This document shows positions 25,501-37,596 of a DNA stretch of 64,000 nucleotides, one piece after another; the stretch's first letter is position 1, and the number at the start of each line of letters is the position of its first letter. The position numbers and the translations under genes are program-made. The notes beneath the pieces were generated by a model. That model saw only the letters and a list, made by a program, of their open reading frames with translations, ran no database searches and had not been told where the DNA came from. The stretch comes from Dallia pectoralis (Eukaryota; Chordata; Actinopteri; Esociformes; Umbridae), in the NCBI GenBank assembly GCA_029465975.1, contig CM055748.1, forward strand, positions 7,522,458 to 7,586,457. Direction: 5' to 3'.

Positions 25501-28500
25501 GTGGGAATGCCCATTGACCTATTGACCAGGGTTGGAATGTCCATTGACCTATTGACCAGGGTGGGAATGCCCATTGACCTATTGACCAAGGTGGGAATGC
25601 CCATTGACCTATTGACCAGGGTGGGAATGCCCATTGACCTATTGACCAGGGTGGGAATGCCCATTGACATATTGACCTGGGTGGGAATGCCCATTGACCT
25701 ATTGCCCAGGGTGGGAATGCCCATTTACCTATTGACCAGGGATTGGAATGCCCATTGACCTATTGTCCTGGGTGGGAATGCCCATTGACCTATTGTCCTG
25801 GGTGGGAATGCCCATTGACCTATTGACCTGGGTGGGAATGCCCATTGACCAGGGTGGGAATGCCAGTTGACCTATTGACCAGTGTGGGAATGCCCATTGA
25901 CCTATTGACCAGTGTGGGAATGCCCATTGACCTATTGACCAGGGTGGGAATGCCCATTGACCTATTGACCAGGGTGGGAATGCCCATTTCAAACTTTGCC
26001 CAGAAGCATCCATTGCAAAGACACGTGCGTATCCTCTAAACCGTCGCCTGTACATCAAGCAATGCATCCGAAAAATTTCTCCATTTTGCAGATGTACCGT
26101 GTAGGCTTAGAGCTGAAAAATAGCACAGGGTAAAAAAATCAACCCTGCCAATACTGATATGGCTTCATGCATTCATCAGAGAGTCCATTTTCAAGCTTCA
26201 GAGGTAAACCGCGACGTATTGTACGCTCCACAGGAACATGTATCAGCTGCTACCGGACTTTATTGATGTCATAATTGCCTGCAGGACCGATCCGCCCTGA
26301 CTCGTTCAACCCTCTTTAACCACTGCTCCAACAATTTTCTTGCGACAGGATAAAAATAATTTCCCTTTCCATCAAAATTACCTGTGCTGTAGCCCCTGCG
26401 CTAGCTCACCCCAGCTGTCCCTTAGTGAGAGAGGTGCCTGCTTAAACAGACTGCCGAGAATCGCAAAAAGGGATTCATGAATTTTCAGAGAATAAACAAA
26501 CATGGCGTTCATACAGGGTTTCCTGTAAATATGAGTTATTAGTCAATTAGTCATCTCTCAACATGGGAAAGGTCAGAGAACATATTAACAATAGAACTCT
26601 CAAGACTCTCAAATTTTGCAAGGTAATTACTTGGTTGAAAAATCTCATGTTTGGTAACAATATATATATATTATTTTCTAACAATGTTATTTTATTTTAA
26701 TTACATAACACAAAAGACGTGTGAGTATTTCTACCTTGAAAGGCCATAACAGTCATATTGACTGCATGCATTACAAAGCAAGGTGCAGCTTCATTCAATA
26801 TATAGCAAGTAAACCTGATCCATTTGGTTTTAAGTTCTGGCTTGCTACTGATGTCGATACCAAATCAATGGTGAACAGCGCTCCATATCTGGACAAATAT
26901 GAGACGCGGAGGCCAGATCAGCAACTAGGAGTCAGTGTTGAAAACGGCTGAGCCTTACCTTGGGAAGGAGGGGAACATCACCACTGACAACTTGGCCAAT
27001 TACATCCCTCGAACTGGCCAAGGCACTACAGGCCAAGAAAACCAGCCTGGTTGGCAGAGTAAATAAGAGCAGAGAGCTACTCCCTGTGTGTCAAGGAGCA
27101 CAGGCCACAGATGAGTTGGCAATACAGTCTATCAATGCTAACTGTCTATCAATGCTAACAGTCTATCAATGCTAACAATCTATCAATGCTAACAGTCTAT
27201 CAATGCTAACAATCTATCAATGCTAACAGTCGATCAATGCTAACAGTCTATCAATGCTAACAGTCTATCAATGCTAACAGTCTATCAATGCTAACAGTCT
27301 ATCAATGCTAACAGTCTATCAATGCTAAGAGAGGGAAAACCTCTCATAGCTGTTGCTATCACTAGTGGCAAAAAGGCTAAGCCAAATACAATCACATACT
27401 ACATTAGATTCAAGGTCAGAGTGTAGTTGCCAGATCAAATGGCGAGGAAATGCTCAGGGAAAGCACCTAGATGACCAGTGGCAGGGTTTAATAATATCTT
27501 TGACCTGGCAGTTGTAAATGTTTTCATCCTGTTCATGAAACGCACCAATGAGAGGATGTCACTGAGAAACTTCTTGATGCAACTCGCATATGAACTTTGC
27601 TTCAACCACATGAGAGCAAAAGCCACACAGCTGATGGTGTGAGAGCCAGGACCCCGGCAGGAGCAAATGACCAGGCAGTGCCAATAGCAGAGGAACTGCA
27701 AAAAAACAAAATAAAGGACACTTATGACAAATGTCACATGGCTCCCACAGGGGAGCCCTAGGTTGCATATGCCGTCACTTCAGCATTACAGATTGTTATA
27801 AAATGCATTAATTTTCATTTCCTCATTGAATTGACCATTTGATGTTTTCATTTGTTTTTATTCTGATAAAATGCATGTATTTTATCATTGTATTAATATT
27901 TTCCTCTGTAAGCACATCGAATTGCTTCTATGTATGAATTGTGCTATATAAATAAACTTGCTTGCTTGCTAGTGTGTGGGAGCTGTGAGTAACTGATCCA
28001 CAAGCGTCGGTGAAATTGGACAGAGTTTGCCCCTAATACAACCCAAGTGAGTCAGCTTAGGGGAGAATACTTGCATGATGATATAACAACATGATATTTT
28101 CATTGTTATTTTACAGCATGATATTTTTGCTGACGTAAACCAATGTCGCTTTCTAAATCAGTTTGTTTTTCTTGCAGTTATTACATTTTCACATTATTTT
28201 TTTGTTTTGGCCATTTTCTGGCATATATTCATTCCATATGTGTCCATGAAAGGTTTACCTATGCATTGAATTGCATATTGGTGATATTGGTGATATATTT
28301 CTCTAATATTCAAAAAAGAATGATTTTGTATTTATTTCACATAGTAAATCGTTCAAATTCGACTTTGTATCTGTAATTTCTATAGCTGTTCTGTGGTTGT
28401 TGAGGAACTAATACATTTTCACATACAGTGGAATTCAAATGTGTTGTTTATGATGTTTCTGATAACCTATCCTAACAATGTAGATACATTTGCTTCTAGA

Positions 28501-31500
28501 TTTTATAGTGATTATTTAATTTAATTATAGGCAAAAAATCTGTGAACATTCAGAATGATCGCTATGTCCATTCTAGTAGTTATAGAATTCCGGTAATTCT
28601 AGTGACCTTCTTAAACTAAGCAATCGTTATTTGAACATAGCTACATAACTGTAAGTGCAATTATTTAAAATATTTAATAACGTGCAGCTGTGAAGACCTC
28701 GTCTGGAAGAGGAACCATGTGTATTTTGCAACATGCACATGTTTTAAGATGTGAACAGTTCCCATTGGATCATAGTTGGAGAATTTAAGAAGTTTGTCGA
28801 ATCCGGAGCACTGACGGTCGACATCATGCATCTTATTCTAATTAATCAACTAGTGCCACAGAAGTTGTCAACAATTTGCCCTGTTTCATTGATGGCAGAA
28901 GTCAGTCTTTGTCTTTTGTTGAGAAACAATCCGGCCAGGTCGATGAACTGATATATATTAACTGATATAATTTCTCCTTACCGGGGAGTGTTCTATGATG
29001 AGCTGTTTTGCTGCAGGGCAATTTGTAGACCACTCTAGAACATTCCTCTCCAGTCATTTTGATTCTGTAGAAGCACGGCCGATGCCTGCACCTCAGTTTA
29101 GAGACTAACCTCCTAAAGTAGTGAAATGATCTGATGTACGATAATGGCAGCGTCCTGTCCCATCCAACAATAGAAGACATTTCTGCCAAAGACACGAACT
29201 GAGGCTCTGCTAGAAATTGTGAACATCGTTATAAGCATGAATGAACTACATCCCTGTAAAGAGGTACATTAATTATTTAGCGTTCGTGAAAAAAATTTGC
29301 GTTGCCGGTTGAATGCCTCAAGGAGTATTTGCTGAATTTTCATAATATCTTTCTTATTTTTCACCTCAGCTTCCACCTTTAACATTTGAACTATAGAATA
29401 CATTCAGGCCTACTGCTTGGAAAATAATACTCTTAGCTAAATGCCTTTTCAGCTGATTATATTATTGCTATATACTGTATAGTGAATGGTATTGCTTATG
29501 GTTGAAGTACAACCTGGAATACTGATGAAATGGACAACGTGTTTAGGAGTTAACTAATGTGTTCTCAAATGACAAGGCAAGCAATTATCATCTCGTTTTC
29601 AATGTCAACCCACTGTAAAATCTACATATCTTCTCTATCCAGCAGTCAAAATGTCTTAATGCACATTGATTTCCATCATCTCGCTCTCATTTTAGAATAG
29701 TTTGTGGTATTTTCATTTTAAAGCACAATCATTGCCGTCTCTGTGAGTCTCCCCCTTTAGTCACGTCACCCAGGTAAATGGTGCAGAAAACATAGATTAT
29801 GGACAGCCAAAGGCTGAGACAGGGAACACTCAAAAATGTTTTAGCACCGATTCCCATTATTGGCTGCTGGCGAAGCATGAAGGGAGTGCGCGGAAGCCCC
29901 ATGAAAAATATTCAGACAGTTTAATCCTAGCATTCTACTTTTTATTAAAACCGCTAATTTACATGTAGGAGAAATACACAATTTTAGCATGTCTGTTGTA
30001 TTCACCTTTCAAATGACTGTTGTTCCCACCTAACTCTTATTTGTGCATAAACAATCCATACGACCATGTGTGTCCAAAGTGAAGGATGTATCGATATTAA
30101 CGTTTTTAAGAGAATGTGCGAAAAAGCGCTCAAAGCCTGAGTTGTAAGATACATCTCAGAAATACAGTTCTCACATTTTTCAATTGAATTGTTGTATTTC
30201 ATGCATGGACTCATTCGTTTCCCACAGGCTTTGAGTGCATTATATGTTCCCACCCAGATGATTTTGACCATTTAGGGAAAATTAGGGATGTGGAATGTGT
30301 GGAATTGAAATGGCCGAGGCATGGCGTGAGTAGCTACTGATGCCAAAAACAATTGACATTCATCAATGGTGATATCCTGATGGGGTGTGTTAAACTGTCA
30401 CATGATCGTCTCAACGATCACACTTCACACGTCTAAACGTACAACGGTTTTAAATGATGTTTGTACGTGCAGCAGGATCATTTTTAAGCAGCATCGACTA
30501 ATGAAAACCCCTGGCCTCTGTTGCCCAGATGTGTTTCCTACCCCCATCACAGACGCTGTTCACGTGTGGCTCCTTTTAATATCCCCTGGGCTAAGGAGTT
30601 ATTATCTGAACGGCTAGAATACTGGGATAAAATTCAGAAAAAATCTGGTTTCAGATACGTTGTCCTATCACACACATCTCTTCTGTCGGCTGCCCGTCTC
30701 ATTTAATAACACTTCCACAACAGTACACCGGGCAGCAGGGTGCGTTAGTTCTGCTGCATTGAGTCGCGGCGCGGATAAACGACTCCGCAGTTCACCCTCT
30801 CATTAGAGCACTTCCTTTTATGATTTGGGTATCTCTCTCTGCCCGTGGTGCAAGAGCGTAGTCAACAAAAAGCGAAAGGCTGGGAGACTGTTTGATGCCG
30901 CAAGATTAAGGGACAGAACCGAGCCTCTTAGGAGCGGAAGAGGCTGGGCGGTACTTTTCAAGCATCCACTCTGAATAATGTCTTCGGTCCTCCGAAGCAC
31001 TCAGCTCTGTCTATGTTCGCCCGTCTTAGGTTGGGTCCAAGATGGGTGGGCCTGCATCATTTTGGTGACCTACATTTCATGCTTTAGGCGTGCTTTCATC
31101 TGTGCCTGAAGTCTGTCCGGCTCACTATTTAGTGTAGCATACTGGTTTGTATCGCCCTGCAGTATGCGTAATGCACTGCATAAATGAATAAAGTAAGCAA
31201 AGAATATAGACAGTGTGTTTATTTTATATTAACTAGATGTATGCATCAGTGTGGTCAAAATATGAAAAAAATTAATGATAATTAAACTGCGTTTTCTTCT
31301 GTAGATAATCTCAAATTAGCCTATGCAAACACAATTCTTAAAAATAAGGAATACATGTGAAACCTAGAGTCAGGTAAATTTTTATCTCTTTGGCCCTGTA
31401 CACCACCACAATGGATTTGTAATAAAACAATCGAGATGTGCTTTAAATGCAGACTTTATGCTATAATATGAGGGTATTTACGTCCAAATCAGGTAAACGG

Positions 31501-34001
31501 TGTAGGAATTACAACACATTTGATATGATTTTCATGGCATTGCATCAGAAGTTCTGGGACATTGGCCTGTACTACAATTCAGATGTGGGGCCTTTACTGA
31601 CATTCATTTTCGCTTTTTTACAATTCCACATTTTAGTCATTTTGCTCAGACTGAAAAAAAAGGCACCAGTCCACAACAAGCAGTCTTACAAATTATAATT
31701 CAGGCGTAAAGGAGGACTCCCAAACAAACCCACCTTATGGACAGAGTCGATATCTGTACCCAGCATCCTACTGGCATGGCGGGTTCAAGGTTTGACCCCT
31801 TCCAAAACCTGTGTAGTTAAACAAGGAGCAAGAACCCTCAACCATTTTGCCCAAAGCTAGTACGTTACGGACACTGCCACAAAAGCACAATGATGGACAG
31901 CATCGATATCTTAAACTAGTGTTGTCACATTACTCTAAAATGTCTGCATACCTAAACATATTACAGTTCTTAGTGGAAGCAAGGGTATATAGGCACAGAC
32001 TACAGGTATAACTGTTTGCAATAAAAACACTTGATTCTTAATTCTTGAAGCTACGCTCATGGCACATCAGTTATATTTGCAGTGCCACTCAAACGTTTGG
32101 AAAACTACTCATTGACTCAAACTTTTTTTTCATTGTAGAATGACAGTTAAGAACTATGAAAACCATTAAATTATAGATTGAGAATCAGGTGGTGACCAAA
32201 ACATTTCCCGGCCATGCTGGTTAAATGTGCCTGTAATTTCAATAAATCACAGACAGTGTCACCAGCAAATCACCCCACACCATCACACCTCCTCCTCCAT
32301 GATTCACAGTGGAAACCACGCATGCGGACGTCACACATTCACCAACTCTGCGTCTCGCAAAGATAAAGCTATATATTTCCAGCAATGTATTGTCCATTTC
32401 TGGGATGTATCTTGGCCCAAGAATGGCTCTCTTTGTATCAGTTTCATTATTACGTTTGCAAGTTTTAGTGACTATTAGAATGTTCCTGATTAACTTACCT
32501 TTATGCCTTTAAGCAAAGATGGACTGTCGGCCATTTTTGCTGACTTTAGTCATGGTTTTGCCGTAATATGGGAGCTATAGTGTATTCAGTGATGGAGTGC
32601 GCAAAAGGGGGCTAAGCCGTAATGGCTGTATGATGTTAGGTCATAATGTTTTGGCTCATCGGCGTATATTATATTGACAAACAGCAAATTTCTCTTGTTT
32701 CCTCTCTATCCAGATGAGGTCCACAAGGAAGGTATCAGTATGGCCCGTGGCCTTCGTTGGCGGTCTGCGCTACGAGTCGCCAAAGGTCAATTCCGCGGGG
32801 AAGGTGTACGGCTGGAAGACGGTATTTGACCCCCACCGGCCGTTTGCCATTGACATGGCCGGCTTCGCCATCAACCTGCGACTCATCCTTTTCAAGCCGC
32901 AGGCATATTTCAAGCTACGGGGAGTGAAGGGCGGTTACCAGGAGAGCAGCCTGCTCAGAGAGCTGGTCACACTGAACGACCTGGAGCCCAAAGCAGCTAA
33001 TTGCACTAAAGTAAGTCTCATGCACTTTCATCACTCCAACACTATTCTGTTTGCTACATACCGGGTAAATATTCGATTAGGTAACTCCCTGTGCTAGAAT
33101 TGGCCAAGGGCTTTAGCTCACCATCCCTCAGAGTCACAGGGTGGAATATTCATTTTGAGGGATCTGGGGGGGGGGGAGCGTCCTAGTGTATTTCAGCCGT
33201 GCTCTGGCTCCTCTCCTCCTGATAATCTACCTCTTCAGACACAAGTGTGACTATTAACCCCCCTTACACCTGGGTAAAGTGGTTTTGGCCCCCTGGCAGA
33301 AGCAGCTCAAACATGCCCCATGCATAATTCATTATTGAGGCGGAGGAGATGAAAGGCAGGCCGGCTAAGAGATGTACGGGAGACGGGAGGAACATTAGCT
33401 CAGCCAGGCGACTGTTTTACACCATCCCTCTCCTGGATGTGTCTCCAGGAGCCAAATCAGCCCAGTCAATAGGCTTGGTTTGGGCTATACTTTCTGTTGT
33501 GTGACGTACCCAATATATCTGTGCCGCATGAGCCAGAGTAAAGAGTAAGTTATTCCGAAGATGATCGATATACTTTCATACGTATTCATCAAAGAGTGAT
33601 GAATTGGACATAATAATTTGAGGTTGATTTGGATTTATTGTTGACAACTGGACTGGTACTGGAAAGTCTGAATATTATCAGGAATAACTGACTAGAATAA
33701 GTGACTCTTTTTACCACTATTATAAAATCTGTGTTTTATCAGGTTGACACCTACTCTTCTAGCTGCAACACCCAGGAGTAGACGCTTAAAACAGACACAC
33801 TGCCCACGCAGAGAGGAGAGTGTAGGATGTGTAAATGGTGTGTAAATGGGGTGTAAATGGGGTGACTGCATAAGTGCGATGTGGCTAACTATTTTGTCAC
33901 CTATTTCACTACAGATTCTTGTTTGGCACACTCGGACGGAAAAACCTGTCCTTGTAAACGAGGGGAAAAAGGGATTCACGGACCACACTGTGGAGATTTG
34001 A
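22502..34001 (+). CDS. b3gat1: galactosylgalactosylxylosylprotein 3-beta-glucuronosyltransferase 1 (GlcAT-P), four coding exons
   Basis: The coding exons are 22502-22613, 23961-24472, 32714-33010 and 33915-34001. All joins are GT-AG and in phase, and they give 335 residues against 334 in the human protein. The family is a Golgi type II membrane glycosyltransferase (GT43) that adds beta-1,3-glucuronic acid to N-acetyllactosamine as a step in making the HNK-1 epitope on neural glycoproteins. Visible features are a short cytosolic MPKRRD start, one membrane segment at about residues 7-23, and a variable stem to about residue 55. The conserved RPPPWSD and IHVVTPTYSRPVQKAEL stretch covers 76-103. 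The metal-binding DDD is at 196-198, and GGYQESSLLREL at 281-292 carries the catalytic-base Glu285. N-glycosylation sequons are present (NYT, NSS, NCT). The N-terminus and the C-terminal end (TVEI) match B3GAT1 better than B3GAT2 or B3GAT3. I cannot decide between the teleost a and b copies. Exon 2 is much richer in G and C than its flanks. Confidence 0.96.
25325..25990. repeat. 30-bp minisatellite, about 22 copies, in b3gat1 intron 2
   Basis: The unit is cctattgaccagggtgggaatgcccattga with small variants (cctgggtggg, tcctgggttgg). It is nearly perfect from 25,325. One copy carries a one-base insertion near 25,741 and one is shortened near 25,840. Thirty is a multiple of three, so long frames are open on both strands. 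These have no exon context and are not genes. Confidence 0.98.
26721..27770 (+). pseudogene. dead piggyBac-type transposase in b3gat1 intron 2, split by a minisatellite
   Basis: Three different frames carry pieces of a PGBD4-like piggyBac transposase. The first, at 26721-26951, includes SKPDPFGFKFWLATDVDTKS. The second, from 26960, includes LQAKKTSLVGRVNKSRELL. The third, from about 27433, includes DQMARKCSGKAPR, then a stop, then NIFDLAVVNVFILFMKRTNE and LRNFLMQLAYELCFNHMRA. Frameshifts, stops and a 17-bp tandem array between pieces two and three show that it is inactive. The conserved catalytic aspartates cannot be judged from these fragments, and no TTAA-flanked ends were identified. Confidence 0.85.
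27124..27328. repeat. 17-bp minisatellite, twelve copies
   Basis: The unit agtctatcaatgctaac repeats twelve times. A few copies read aatctatc, tgtctatc or agtcgatc. Confidence 0.97.
27850..27972 (+). repeat. 3' tail of an L2-like LINE or its SINE partner
   Basis: The sequence cacatcgaattgcttctatg, followed by gtgctatataaataaacttg and a (CTTG)n end, is the common 3' tail of teleost L2-type retroposons. Confidence 0.65.
27973..31380. other. b3gat1 intron 2, gene-free stretch
   Basis: AT-rich intronic DNA. No exon-like or RNA feature is seen. Confidence 0.5.
31385..31700. mobile_element. fragment of an interspersed teleost repeat (Tc1-associated)
   Basis: The segment with ccaccacaatggatttgtaa, then tttaaatgcagacttt and atatgagggtatttacgtcc, matches a repeat that occurs again at about 40,895-41,100 in a more diverged form. 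Neither copy is coding. Confidence 0.6.
32085..32667 (-). mobile_element. decayed Tc1-like DNA, ending with a mariner-type terminal repeat
   Basis: Reverse-oriented Tc1 sequence includes catgattcacagtggaaacc, cacattcaccaactctgcg and ttcttggcccaa-like DNA. The right edge, at about 32640-32659, carries gtcataatgttttggctcat, a terminus of a different family (see 57,831-58,152). It is probably two remnants side by side, just before b3gat1 exon 3. Confidence 0.65.
33011..33914 (+). other. b3gat1: b3gat1 intron 3
   Basis: A 904-base GT-AG intron. The stretch at about 33,120-33,440 is unusually GC-rich and non-repetitive, with a G run at 33,167-33,176. It could be regulatory. A short ggtgtaaatg triplication lies at 33,838-33,862. 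Confidence 0.6.
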
Positions 34002-34470
34002 CGTTAACTCCCTGGACTAGGGTAAGGAAAGAAATCACTTTACTTGTTCATATTCAAAGTAAATTATAATAATTGACCCCTGGTTAACATGTAAATGAAC
34101 TAACAATGTTATTATTTGACCCATCCATTGCTTTCACGGACATGTTTACATTTTTAGCTTAAAGAGGTTCCTACTGTGTTCTGTTAATTGATGTGATACG
34201 TGTGCTATGTCCTTGCTATCCGTTCCAGGTAGTTGTTTGAAATGGACCCTGAGTAAAAAGTAAGACACTTACATCATAATCACACCAGAAAAGACTGCCT
34301 GAACACGTTTTAATTTCGGGAGTGAAACCATGAACATGTAATATATTATTAAAGCACAGTAGAAGACGGCAATATTTTACAGGTTATGTTGCCCGGAGCA
34401 CTAACATGAAGGAAACCGTGTGAGCTGAGCCATAGAAGACCAATAAAGAAAGGATGATTTCTGCACCTGC
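34002..34470 (+). other. b3gat1: b3gat1 3' UTR, minimum extent
   Basis: The sequence follows the TGA at 33999-34001. The first AATAAA downstream is at 34442-34447, so a short 3' UTR could end near 34,465. The family often has long 3' UTRs and the true end may lie beyond this. No other gene signal is seen here. Confidence 0.4.
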
Positions 34471-36950
34471 TTGGTACCGTACTACATCTGTGGTGTCAAG
34501 AAATTCAGCACAACACATTCTAATGAGACATTGATCTTGGAAACGATCCCGGGTGATCATAGCAGGGTCTGCTAGAGGCTGATGGACCTATTGAACACTG
34601 GACCCCTGGATATCTTTTAACATACACCAGTAGGCAACTGAAACAGTCTCCACTTTTCCCGGGACCAACAAATGTGGAGAATCCGAACGAATCACCTCTC
34701 AGATCAAATTTCATTTCGGCGAGCGTAAGTTCAAAAAGGAAGTGAATGTCCTTTTGCTATTACTAAAATGTCTACTTTATTTAATGTAATCGTGTTTAGT
34801 TTGTGTTTTTATATGCATCGTCCTGCTATTTCAATACTACTGATTCTTCTCTCCGTTTGAAGCTGAAACTGGGCCCCGGTACATTTTGTGTGGTGTCATG
34901 CAGTGTACACTTGAAGCTACCCAAATTGCGCGAAGCAATTAACACTGAAATGCTTTGTAGACGCACGAATTACAGATCAAGTCCCAATGCGTAGCACTTA
35001 AAGGAAGCGACGGCGACCGCGTCCAAAATTACAACATGACATTTACATTTCAAAGAGGAACATGGTGTCCTCTATGATAAAACTATTGTATTTGCATTTA
35101 TCAGTGTAAAATAACACGTCACTATACAACACCAGTCATACGGTCACTCCTGTTTTTCCACCACATGACATCATCAAGTAATGTTTAACGGACAACTGTG
35201 CATATTTTACAGCATTCTCGACGTCCAATTATATACGTTCTCGCAATGGCCACGCACGCAGTGAGCCGGTTTAATTAACCATAACGCCAGCGTAGGACAG
35301 AAGAAAGTGTTCGGCATCACAATGTGTGTAACATTTTACCGTTCATTTATTGTGCCACAGCTACACGTTTAGTATAAGCCTTCTGCATCGTAGGAATGTC
35401 AGTGTACATAGACACAGGAAGTGGTGGTGACCCCTCCCCCAGTTGTGTCCTCCGCAACCCGTGACAACGCTCCCCAATTCACATTTCCCTTTCGGTCTGG
35501 CAGCTGTCAGCGCGCGTCTTATGTCCGTCCATCATTACGGAAGACGGGCGCCCTGATTAAAACGTCTTCTCACTGCTTTGTAACTGTACGCTTTACCTCA
35601 TTCATATCAAAGGTTGACGCACACTATTGCTAAAGCTTTCGAAGAAACAACTGATCTGTAGACATGAGTTATGAGACAAAACAAATCTGAAAGAAGCTCT
35701 GCTATAACCCATGCTAGAACCACAGTCTGTATGGCTATTTTTTTCAAAGCATGCTTAAAGGTAGTGCCATATACGGGCCAATTTGTATTCCCACACATTT
35801 TGTGTCAATCCTTGGCAATATCAGGCAACACGTAATAAAATGCAAAAATAAATTAAATGTGTGAATAAGATAAAGTAAAAAACCATCACAGTCAATACAA
35901 AATGGTGACACGCTCAGCTATACGTTTACAGTATTGTGGCTTCATGTCTCAGTCACTAAATGTGTCCTTCAGTTTGTCAAATGTAGGGAAATAGACATAC
36001 AGCAATATATGAACAAATAGGTCCACAGAACGTATGCCATAGATACCTATCGCAGTATTAAATCAGATTCAGTCACCCAACCAGGCACTGTTACCTCTTC
36101 TGATCGTTCTCTCTTGTAAAAGGTTCACCATCAGGTATGTACCAAAACTTCAGATAATTTATTTTAGGCCAGTCATTTTTTGTTTGATTGAGTTATTCAA
36201 ACCTAATTTCTTTGGGTGGCTCTGGGTCTCCAAGTCTCATCTTTAGACTTCGGATTGGAAAACACAAAACAAAACAAATATGTCAGGATTATTTTTTTCT
36301 AAACGGGGCCTGTCTATTTATGTGAAAATCAAGTAATGTATGTATTTATGTATTTATTTTATGTAAGAACATTTCATGTCCTTGTTTGGCCCCATCTCGG
36401 CCCCATCTCTTTCCTTTCTCGTTGATGCCATTAAGATTCCAAAACCACAACGCCAAGCTATTCTGAGAACATTTTTAGGTGATTAGGAAACAGACACAAC
36501 ACTGTACTATTTCCCTGAATTCTGTATAACTGTCACTTCAGTTGCATTCATATGTTTTATCTTACCTACTGTGTTAGTTATATAGATAAGTCACCCAACT
36601 AAGAATATATGTTGCAATTTTAGATGATTGAATCACTAGAACAGTAATTTGTAGAATGGAATATTGGCATATATTTGAAAAGCATCTCAAGGATTAGCTG
36701 ATAGTTAATATTATAGTTAATATTATTTTGTATAAATATAACATCTACAGATGTGAAATCAATATTTGCTGTGGGGTACTTACAGATTAAAGAATTTGGA
36801 GTCTTCAATATTATTTCATGCTTTTTTAAGAACAATTGATCCTTTCTTCAAAATTCCATTTATGAATACAATTTTAGAAACAGTGTGCACATCATGATCT
36901 ACTATAGTATGGATTTTGCGAGGAATCAATAATTCCAATTCCAAATCTTA
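34471..36950. other. intergenic stretch, nothing recognised
   Basis: No coding exon or known repeat is supported. It may include more of the b3gat1 3' UTR. Confidence 0.4.
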
Positions 36951-37596
36951 CAGTCCCTTGCAGAAATATTAAAACCTCTGACCAATTCCCAAGTTTCACT
37001 GAATTACAAACGGTACATTAATATTTCCTTTTGTTCGATTTTTCCAAATGTAATCTCAAATTTAATTATTGAAATTTTTCTGGAAAGAAATGTAATCTTA
37101 CCAGAAAACCCACAATTTCCCACATCACAACTGGGTCATGCCTCGTGCTTTTATTTCTTGCTAACCTCAAAGACATCCCCAGCCACTGAACTCTGTAGCT
37201 AACTCCCATCATTAAGTGATTGTTGGCCTCTATGTGGCTTCTTTAATAAGTCTTCTTGTTGTTTGAGCAGCAACTTCTTAGGGATAGCCGTTCCTTTTTC
37301 ATTTAACTCCAGTAGACTTTTTGGTGTTGCTTATTTAGACAGTCTTGTCAATCTTAGAAAATATGAATACAACTTAATTCATAGGTGGAGGCCAACGGAA
37401 CGGAAATTGTGTCCTTCTTGGGGAAAACTCTTTCATCTGTGGCAACTGGGAACATTAACAGCACATGGGATGGATACTTTGTATTTTTGCCACCTTATAA
37501 TAATCGTTTTTAAGTATCCAACATAAAAAAATGTTAATGTATCATTTGTAATATGTAAAGAATATGTCATGGTTTTAACACTTTCGCAAGGCATCG
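36951..37596. mobile_element. short non-autonomous Tc1-like element with terminal inverted repeats
   Basis: The left end cagtcccttgcagaaatatt (followed by aaaacc) and right end ggttttaacactttcgcaag (followed by gcat) are inverted copies 645 bases apart. The inside is decayed and has no transposase frame. Confidence 0.75.

Noticed and set aside
25320..26067. Three long frames encoding MGIPTLVNRS- or VGMPIDLLTR-type repeats
   Set aside because: Produced by the 30-bp minisatellite inside a b3gat1 intron. No exon signals.
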